Shown piece after piece: positions 25,360 to 30,142 of a DNA stretch of 30,142 bases. The DNA comes from CAYRMV01 sp964425255. GTDB lineage: Bacteria > Bacteroidota > Bacteroidia > Flavobacteriales_D > Crocinitomicaceae. How positions within the stretch are numbered: position 1 is the first letter of the stretch; each line of letters starts with the position of its first letter. Location of the stretch: contig CAYRMV010000027.1 of NCBI GenBank assembly GCA_964425255.1, positions 1-30,142 on the forward strand, read 5' to 3'. The notes below the pieces were generated by a model. It was given only the letters and a program-made list of their open reading frames with translations, did not search any database and was not told where the DNA came from. Both the position numbers and the translations under genes were made by a program.

Positions 25360-25677
25360 ATGATTCGAAATTTTATTTTCTCCTGCTTCATTATTGCAAC
25401 TTCTTCAACGGCTAGTTTTGGTCAATCCGAAACAGCAAAAAACAATGAGTCTACTATCAAAGAAATTATTGAAACAAAAAAAATTCTCCAATACCGTGTG
25501 GTTGCTCCGGGAATTCAACTTTCAATCATAGATCCATTCAAAGACTTAGAAAAATTAGAAAAGGGTTTTATCGTTTTTGAATCTGGTGAACATATTTCTT
25601 TGGATCAATTGATTTGGTTTACTTACTACAAGCATCCTCTAAAAGAAGGTTCTATTCTCGAACTACACTTCAGATAA
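25360..25677 (+). CDS. Small secreted protein of unknown function
   Basis: I do not recognise this 105-residue protein. It begins with a clear signal peptide (MIRNFIFSCFIIATSSTASFG, cleavage near residue 21/22 before QSE). The mature part is short, charged and mixed in predicted structure: helix-like around NNESTIKEIIETKKIL, strand-like around YRVVAPGIQLSIID and GFIVFESGEHISL, ending ILELHFR. No cysteine pair, lipobox or sorting domain is seen in the mature part. It is divergent from gldF, with 134 bases between them, and is followed by 93 bases with a separate promoter for the next gene. It is probably its own transcription unit. Confidence 0.6.
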   Translation: MIRNFIFSCFIIATSSTASFGQSETAKNNESTIKEIIETKKILQYRVVAPGIQLSIIDPFKDLEKLEKGFIVFESGEHISLDQLIWFTYYKHPLKEGSILELHFR

Positions 25678-25723
25678 CGCTTCTTTTTACTCGATTTCTT
25701 CGTGTTTTACGGCAAATGTCGTA

Positions 25724-25754
25724 TTGCCTGTCCGTTCATTCAAAAATACCTTTG
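25724..25754 (+). promoter_or_regulatory. Promoter of the barrel/OmpA operon
   Basis: TACCTTTG (25747-25754) matches TAnnTTTG and TTG (25724-25726) is 20 nt upstream. Transcription would begin near 25760, between several closely spaced ATGs. Confidence 0.65.
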
Positions 25755-25770
25755 TCAAAAATGAATGAAC

Positions 25771-26664
25771 ATGAAATCACTGAAACTAATGATTCTTTTT
25801 TGTCTCGTCGCTTCTCAAAGCTTCGGTCAAACAGTCAATTACAAAATCATCAAAGATCAACCGGATGATGTCGCCAATTATTGGATCAATTTTGAACTAC
25901 TTCAATTTGAATTGGCTTACAAAAATATGTCTGGCGGTAACTTCGGACTTGGTCTTAATTCTGTTATCAACTACCACAATAAAATGGGAGCTGAATTTAC
26001 GTTTCGTCGTTCCTATCTGACTTTACTTGAGGGTGCAAACAGAACACAATTTGAAATAGGTGCTTTTTACAACCTCATTTCGAGAACGAAAACGAGAAGT
26101 CAGAAAGTAGTTCTTTCGAGCAGGTCTTACTCCAGTGGTGGCAAAACTTACACCGAAACGAAATCCATTCAAGTACCAGGAACGGTTCTCAAATCGTTAG
26201 GACTTCGTGGTGGACTTGCTTACAATTCGATTCCGTTTGAAGCTGAGCTAGAGGAGCACGAATTTGCAGGGAAATTCAAAATCCAAACATTTGGTTTGTA
26301 TGCCGGAATTTTGAATACGAAACAAATGAATCTGAAAATCAACACGGATGATTTCGGCACAAAAGGAACTGGTTTTGTTCGACGCTATTATTTGGATGTG
26401 TTGTTCAACCCGGTTCGTTCAATGGTCGAATTAAATACCGATATCAAAAACGAAACCAACAAACCAGGTGTATTTGGCTTCCGCGGCGGTGTGGAATTTT
26501 TACTTCCTGAACCGAGAAAAGTGCATGGAAACTCCATGTATACCAAAATTGAAGCAGGAATGCGACCGCATGAAGGTGTGTATGTCATGGGCTCATTTGG
26601 ATTCAGTTTTAAACGCAAATCTGCTAAACTTGGAAAATTCGAACCGATTCGTGAAATGGAATAA
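25771..26664 (+). CDS. Probable outer-membrane beta-barrel protein
   Basis: This protein is 297 residues from ATG 25771; an in-frame ATG at 25765 would add two residues. It has a signal peptide (MKSLKLMILFCLVASQSFG, before QTVNY) and then alternating aromatic/hydrophobic strands with many glycines, for example INFELLQFELAY, GLGLNSVINYH, TQFEIGAFYNLI and GVYVMGSFGFSF. That is typical of small Bacteroidota outer-membrane barrels. No named family is recognised. The start was chosen to leave room downstream of the promoter at 25724-25754 and to give a normal signal peptide. An OmpA-family gene begins 31 bases after it and is probably co-transcribed. Confidence 0.62.
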   Translation: MKSLKLMILFCLVASQSFGQTVNYKIIKDQPDDVANYWINFELLQFELAYKNMSGGNFGLGLNSVINYHNKMGAEFTFRRSYLTLLEGANRTQFEIGAFYNLISRTKTRSQKVVLSSRSYSSGGKTYTETKSIQVPGTVLKSLGLRGGLAYNSIPFEAELEEHEFAGKFKIQTFGLYAGILNTKQMNLKINTDDFGTKGTGFVRRYYLDVLFNPVRSMVELNTDIKNETNKPGVFGFRGGVEFLLPEPRKVHGNSMYTKIEAGMRPHEGVYVMGSFGFSFKRKSAKLGKFEPIREME

Positions 26665-26695
26665 ATCCAATATCATCTTTAAAATCTCAGAAATT

Positions 26696-28231
26696 ATGAA
26701 AACGAAAATAATATCCGCTTTCTTACTCGCATTTGTTGGAGTAACTCATGCACAAATCCAAAACTTAGGTCCAAAAATCAATTCTACTTACAGTGAAATC
26801 TCACCTTATCTAACTCCGGATGGAAGTAAAATTTTCTTCATTCGGGAAGATCACCCGAAAAACACCATGGTGGGCGAAACACAAGATGTTTGGTGGTGTA
26901 AACTGGAGAACGACAGTGTTACAACTGAGGCAAAACACTTGGGATTTCCGTTTAACACGATCAGTAAAAACTCCATCAATTTTCAAAGTCCAGATGGAAA
27001 CTACCGCGTTTTGAAAGGTGTTTTTGACAAATTTGGTCAATATAAAAAATCAGGATATTCTTATACTGTTATGACTGAAAAAGGATGGTCTGACCCGAAA
27101 GAACTTAAAATCAAGAATTACGCTAAAATGAACAAAGGGAAATACGTTGGAATGTGTATGGCTCCCGCAGGAAATTTCATGATTTTATCTTTTTCAGAAA
27201 AGAAAAACAATACCAATTCGGAATTGTATGTTTCCAAACGAATTGACGATGATAACTGGACAAAACCTGAAAAAATCAAAAACACGCTTGATGGAGATTT
27301 CGCTCCTTTTATCGCAGCTGATGGAAAAACGATGTACTTTTCGTCCTACGCGCGTGGTGGTTTTGGCGACGCCGATATTTTTATGATGAAACGCTTGGAT
27401 GACACATGGTTAAATTGGTCAGAACCAGTCAACTTGGGCGACAAAGTAAACACCAAAGAATGGGATGCGTATTTCAAAGTTTCGCCGAGTGGAAGATATG
27501 CTTTTTTAGTTAGTGCAATAGGTGGAAACAGCGACATTTACCGCTTGCCTCTTTTCTCCACAAACAAAAAAGAAGAAGTAATTGCTGCTGCTGCAAAGCC
27601 AGATCCAGTAATCATTGTAGAAGGAATTGTTAAAGATGCTGAAACAGGAAAAATACTCCAAGCTAACATTGAATACATCAATCTTTCTACAACAACATTG
27701 GAAGGAATCGGTCGTTCATCCATCATTGACGGTTCTTACAAAGTGATTCTACCCTATGGTTCAAACTTCGCCTTGTCAGCAAAATTAGCGGGTTATTATG
27801 CGGAAAATGTCAATTTAGATTTATCCCAAATCGGTGAATTTGGTGTGGTAAAAAAGGATATACTTTTAAAACCTATCAAAGCGGAAGCGGTGATTCGATT
27901 GAACAATATTTTCTTCGAAACGGCCAAAGCGGAATTATTGCCTACATCACAAACCGAATTAAACGGATTGATTGCCATTTTGAATGAAAATCCAGGAATG
28001 AAGATCGAAATCCGTGGGCATACTGACAATGTAGGATCCGATGAAACGAATCAAAAACTATCCGAAAATCGTTCCAAATCGGTAGTTGATTACTTGGTTG
28101 GAAAAGGAATTGATCCGTCACGCTTGCAATTCAAAGGGTTTGGAGAAAGTGCTCCAGCCACTACCAACGATACTCCGGAAGGAAGAGCGATTAATCGTCG
28201 CGTGGAATTCCGAGTGATTTCAGTTCAATAA
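26696..28231 (+). CDS. OmpA-family protein with PD40 repeats
   Basis: This 511-residue protein has a signal peptide (MKTKIISAFLLAFVGVTHAQ). PD40/WD40-like beta-propeller repeats follow (YSEISPYLTPDGSKIFFIRE near 32-51, FAPFIAADGKTMYFSSYARG near 201-220, and WDAYFKVSPSGRYAFLVS). A carboxypeptidase-regulatory-like beta domain comes from about residue 304 (VEGIVKDAETGKIL). The C-terminal OmpA domain from about 398 (LNNIFFETAKAELLP, EIRGHTDNVGSDETNQKLSENRSKSV, INRRVEFRV) binds peptidoglycan in the family. The order resembles T9SS component PorE but without its TPR region, so a structural envelope role is inferred. ATG 26696 was chosen because the upstream extension overlaps the barrel gene and lacks a signal peptide. 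Confidence 0.87.
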   Translation: MKTKIISAFLLAFVGVTHAQIQNLGPKINSTYSEISPYLTPDGSKIFFIREDHPKNTMVGETQDVWWCKLENDSVTTEAKHLGFPFNTISKNSINFQSPDGNYRVLKGVFDKFGQYKKSGYSYTVMTEKGWSDPKELKIKNYAKMNKGKYVGMCMAPAGNFMILSFSEKKNNTNSELYVSKRIDDDNWTKPEKIKNTLDGDFAPFIAADGKTMYFSSYARGGFGDADIFMMKRLDDTWLNWSEPVNLGDKVNTKEWDAYFKVSPSGRYAFLVSAIGGNSDIYRLPLFSTNKKEEVIAAAAKPDPVIIVEGIVKDAETGKILQANIEYINLSTTTLEGIGRSSIIDGSYKVILPYGSNFALSAKLAGYYAENVNLDLSQIGEFGVVKKDILLKPIKAEAVIRLNNIFFETAKAELLPTSQTELNGLIAILNENPGMKIEIRGHTDNVGSDETNQKLSENRSKSVVDYLVGKGIDPSRLQFKGFGESAPATTNDTPEGRAINRRVEFRVISVQ

Positions 28232-28254
28232 ATAATAATACATTGAGTTAGGTG

Positions 28255-28285
28255 AAATGCGATTCGAAAGGGTCGCATTTTTTTT
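28255..28285 (+). terminator. Terminator of the OmpA-family gene
   Basis: AAATGCGA (28255-28262) pairs with TCGCATTT (28273-28280) around a 10-base loop, and the T tract runs through 28285. Confidence 0.82.
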
Positions 28286-28299
28286 ACCCTATCTATTTT

Positions 28300-28333
28300 A
28301 AAACCAAAAAGCCCGATGTTTCCATCGGGCTTT
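28300..28333 (-). terminator. Terminator of the thrS-infC-rpmI-rplT operon
   Basis: An 11-bp perfect stem (28323-28333 with 28308-28318) with a 4-base loop. On the minus strand it is followed by CTTTTTGGTTTT. It lies 26 bases after the rplT stop. Confidence 0.85.
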
Positions 28334-28358
28334 GAGTGATATAGAGTTTAAATACTTA

Positions 28359-28706
28359 TTACTTTTTCACAGCGTTTACAATCGCAGCGAAAGCTTCCGG
28401 GTGGTTCATTGCTAAATCAGCAAGAACTTTACGGTTCAATTCCATACCGCTTTTGTGGAAAGCACCCATGAATTGAGAATAGCTCATTCCGTGTTGACGA
28501 GCTCCTGCGTTAATACGCTGAATCCACAACGAGCGGAAGTTTCTTTTCTTTTGTTTACGACCTTCATAGGCGTAATTCAAACCTTTTTCGACAGCGTTTT
28601 TCGCAACTGTCCAAACATTTTTTCTTCGTCCAAAGTAACCTTTGGCTAGCTTCATAAAGTTCTTTCTGCGAGCTCTTGAAGCAACATGATTTACCGATCT
28701 TGGCAT
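28359..28706 (-). CDS. rplT: 50S ribosomal protein L20
   Basis: L20 binds 23S rRNA early in assembly of the large subunit. The 115-residue protein is of normal length and very basic: MPRSVNHVASRARRKNFMK at the start, AKGYFGRRKNVWTVAKNAVEK near residues 21-41, and the family signature around RNFRSLWIQRINAGARQHG near 56-74. It is the last gene of the operon, 92 bases after rpmI, and is followed by a strong terminator. In other bacteria L20 represses its own operon through the mRNA; I did not find a recognisable equivalent here. Confidence 0.98.
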   Translation of the reverse strand: MPRSVNHVASRARRKNFMKLAKGYFGRRKNVWTVAKNAVEKGLNYAYEGRKQKKRNFRSLWIQRINAGARQHGMSYSQFMGAFHKSGMELNRKVLADLAMNHPEAFAAIVNAVKK

Positions 28707-28798
28707 AATTTTTACGTTTTTAATAAAGAGTGCTTCACTGTTTCAGAAGGCTTTTTTACTCATTTACTGGGTTAACTACTAAACCGACACGAAGTCTA

Positions 28799-28996
28799 TT
28801 ACTTCATGCACAATTGTAACTTGATGTTTGACTCGTCAGAAGTGTGAACCAATCCTGCATGTGTCAAGTTACGTTTTTGTTTTTTTGTTTTTTTCGTAAG
28901 AATGTGGCTTTTAAAAGCGTGTTTTCTCTTGATTTTACCACTTCCAGTGATTGTGAATCTCTTCTTTGCACTGGATTTAGTTTTCATTTTTGGCAT
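28799..28996 (-). CDS. rpmI: 50S ribosomal protein L35
   Basis: L35 is a small basic protein of the large subunit. The 65 residues match in length and pattern: MPKMKTKSSAKKRFTITGSG, then KIKRKHAFKSHIL and KTKKQKRNL. It lies between infC (87 bases upstream) and rplT (92 bases downstream), the standard order. Confidence 0.97.
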   Translation of the reverse strand: MPKMKTKSSAKKRFTITGSGKIKRKHAFKSHILTKKTKKQKRNLTHAGLVHTSDESNIKLQLCMK

Positions 28997-29083
28997 TTCT
29001 CTACGTTTTAAAGTGTTACCTCTATATCACTTGTTATCTTGAAAAGTCGATCCTTCCATCTGGTCAAACCGACTTGTTCTTCC

Positions 29084-29632
29084 TTATTTTTTCTTAGGGT
29101 TGATCATGATAATCATGCGTTTCCCTTCGAGTTTTGGCATGGATTCAACCAAACCAATATCGCTTAATTCGTCCGCAAACTTCAACAACAAGATTTCACC
29201 ACGGTCTTTGAACACAATCGTTCTACCACGGAAGAAAACGTATGCTTTCACTTTGCTTCCTTCTTCCAAGAATTTGCGTGCGTGAGCCAATTTGAAATTG
29301 AAATCGTGATCGTCTGTGTTGGGACCAAAACGAATTTCTTTAATAACAATCTTGCTCTGCTTTGCCTTCAATTCCTTTTGCTTTTTCTTCTGGTTGTATA
29401 AGAATTTTCTGTAATCGAGAATCTTACACACCGGAGGTACGGCATTAGGAGAAATTTCCACCAAATCCATTTCTTGTTCTTCCGCAAGCTGAATGGCATC
29501 AGCAGTCGACATAACGCGAGGCTCTTCGCCTTCGATTACCAAACGAACTTCTCGCGAAGTAATCTTGCGGTTGATACGATGTTGTTCCGTCTCCTGACGG
29601 GCATTCATTTTCTTTCTTGGTTCTTTTCTCAT
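29084..29632 (-). CDS. infC: Translation initiation factor IF-3
   Basis: IF-3 binds the 30S subunit, prevents premature joining of subunits and checks the start codon. The 182-residue protein has the N-domain (HRINRKITSREVRLVIEGEEP, then STADAIQLAEEQEMDLVEISPNAVPPVCKILDY), the lysine-rich linker helix (YNQKKKQKELKAKQSK) and the C-domain (EIRFGPNTDDHDFNFKLAHARKFLEEGSKVKAYVFFRGR). The ORF begins with ATG at 29632, not with the rare AUU of E. coli infC; ATG at 29608 (MNARQETEQ) is an alternative. It lies 8 bases after the thrS stop, so the two are co-transcribed and probably translationally coupled. Confidence 0.97.
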   Translation of the reverse strand: MRKEPRKKMNARQETEQHRINRKITSREVRLVIEGEEPRVMSTADAIQLAEEQEMDLVEISPNAVPPVCKILDYRKFLYNQKKKQKELKAKQSKIVIKEIRFGPNTDDHDFNFKLAHARKFLEEGSKVKAYVFFRGRTIVFKDRGEILLLKFADELSDIGLVESMPKLEGKRMIIMINPKKK

Positions 29633-29640
29633 TAACTTAT

Positions 29641-30142
29641 TTAAGCATTGGTTGCTAACTCGTTTTCAATCGTTTGGCGAACATGTTGTGCAAATTGTTC
29701 TGCAGACATGGAACCTAAATCCCCTTGACCCCGTTGGCGAACAGAAATCTCTTGATTTTCAGCTTCTTTCTCTCCAACAATCAACATGAATGGAATTTTT
29801 TTCAATTCGGCTTCACGTATTTTTTTGCCAATTTTTTCGTTACGATCGTCAACGAATCCGCGAATATCGGAATTATTTAGCAAATCTGAAACTTTTTCTG
29901 CATACTCGTTGTATTTTTCAGAAATTGGTAGAATCGCCACTTGCTCAGAGGTTAACCACAACGGGAAGTCTCCCGCACAATGTTCCAACAAAACCGCCAC
30001 AAAGCGTTCCATCGATCCAAATGGAGCACGGTGAATCATCACAGGTCGGTGTTTTTGATTATCACTTCCTGTATATTCCAACTCAAAACGCTCTGGTAAA
30101 TTGTAATCAACTTGGATGGTTCCCAACTGCCACTCACGACCC
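29641..30142 (-). CDS. thrS: Threonine-tRNA ligase, C-terminal part (5' end beyond the window)
   Basis: ThrRS charges tRNA-Thr. Only the last 167 or so residues are present; the frame is open to the right edge and TTG 30126 is internal (GREWQLGTIQVDYNLPERF runs through it). The visible part holds the end of the class II catalytic core with motif 3 (VMIHRAPFGSMERF). The anticodon-binding domain follows (LWLTSEQVAILPISEKYNEYAEKV, DDRNEKIGKKIREAELKKIPFMLIVGEKE, VRQRGQGD). It is the most upstream visible gene of the thrS-infC-rpmI-rplT operon, whose promoter is outside the window. Confidence 0.97.
   Translation of the reverse strand, partial: GREWQLGTIQVDYNLPERFELEYTGSDNQKHRPVMIHRAPFGSMERFVAVLLEHCAGDFPLWLTSEQVAILPISEKYNEYAEKVSDLLNNSDIRGFVDDRNEKIGKKIREAELKKIPFMLIVGEKEAENQEISVRQRGQGDLGSMSAEQFAQHVRQTIENELATNA

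Noticed and set aside
25708..25727. Small inverted repeat GGCAA/TTGCC
   Set aside because: Only 5 bp with an 8-base loop and no T tract; it overlaps the -33 element, so an operator is possible but cannot be supported.
26468..26695. N-terminal extension of the OmpA-family gene
   Set aside because: It overlaps the barrel gene in another frame, and a clear signal peptide starts at 26696.
28707..29083. Possible ribosomal-protein leader RNA in the infC-rpmI-rplT spacers
   Set aside because: The spacers are 87 and 92 bases, and I could not identify a convincing conserved pseudoknot or hairpin by eye.

Overview
The window comes from an AT-rich member of the Bacteroidota, most probably the Flavobacteriales; a Crocinitomicaceae/Fluviicola-like lineage would fit, but that is a guess. 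Three things support the phylum: gliding-motility genes gldF and gldG followed by a DUF4340 gene; two proteins with type IX secretion (T9SS) C-terminal sorting domains, one type A and one type B; and repeated matches to the Bacteroidota promoter (-7 box TAnnTTTG, sometimes with TTG about 20 nt upstream). Most of the window is chromosomal housekeeping and cell-envelope content. I see no tRNA, rRNA, CRISPR array, insertion sequence or prophage.

Layout. 1-530 is the 3' end of a T9SS type A cargo gene, closed by a hairpin terminator. 622-1484 is an AT-richer toxin-antitoxin module (DUF6364-like antitoxin and PIN toxin); the toxin frame runs abnormally into the next gene. 1394-1918 is an all-helical protein of unknown function. 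On the minus strand follows fabI, then divergently rel (ppGpp synthetase/hydrolase) with a VanZ-like membrane gene. These converge on menC (menaquinone synthesis). A DUF1853 gene and then a tightly coupled set of three follow: an exported PIG-L deacetylase, a 36-residue single-span membrane peptide, and a sodium:solute symporter (7758-12045). A lone AAA/DUF4143 ATPase sits at 12161-13453.

13539-17001 is an apparent operon of a flavin-dependent oxidoreductase and two M16 peptidases, one active and one with a degenerate metal site. A 1096-residue T9SS type B protein comes next and converges on dnaN through a shared perfect hairpin terminator. On the minus strand, gldF-gldG-DUF4340 form one transcription unit behind a canonical promoter and lie upstream of dnaN. 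A small secreted orphan, an outer-membrane-barrel-like protein and an OmpA-family protein with PD40 repeats fill 25360-28231. The window ends in the classical thrS-infC-rpmI-rplT translation operon (minus strand, thrS partial).

Working together: gldFG and the T9SS cargo belong to the gliding/secretion way of life; fabI, rel, menC, dnaN and the translation operon are core functions; the PIG-L/small peptide/symporter unit looks like an extracellular deacetylation-and-uptake system. No clearly new defence or mobile system is visible. The observations most worth checking are the unannotated 36-aa membrane peptide and the A8 homopolymer at the end of the PIN toxin gene.
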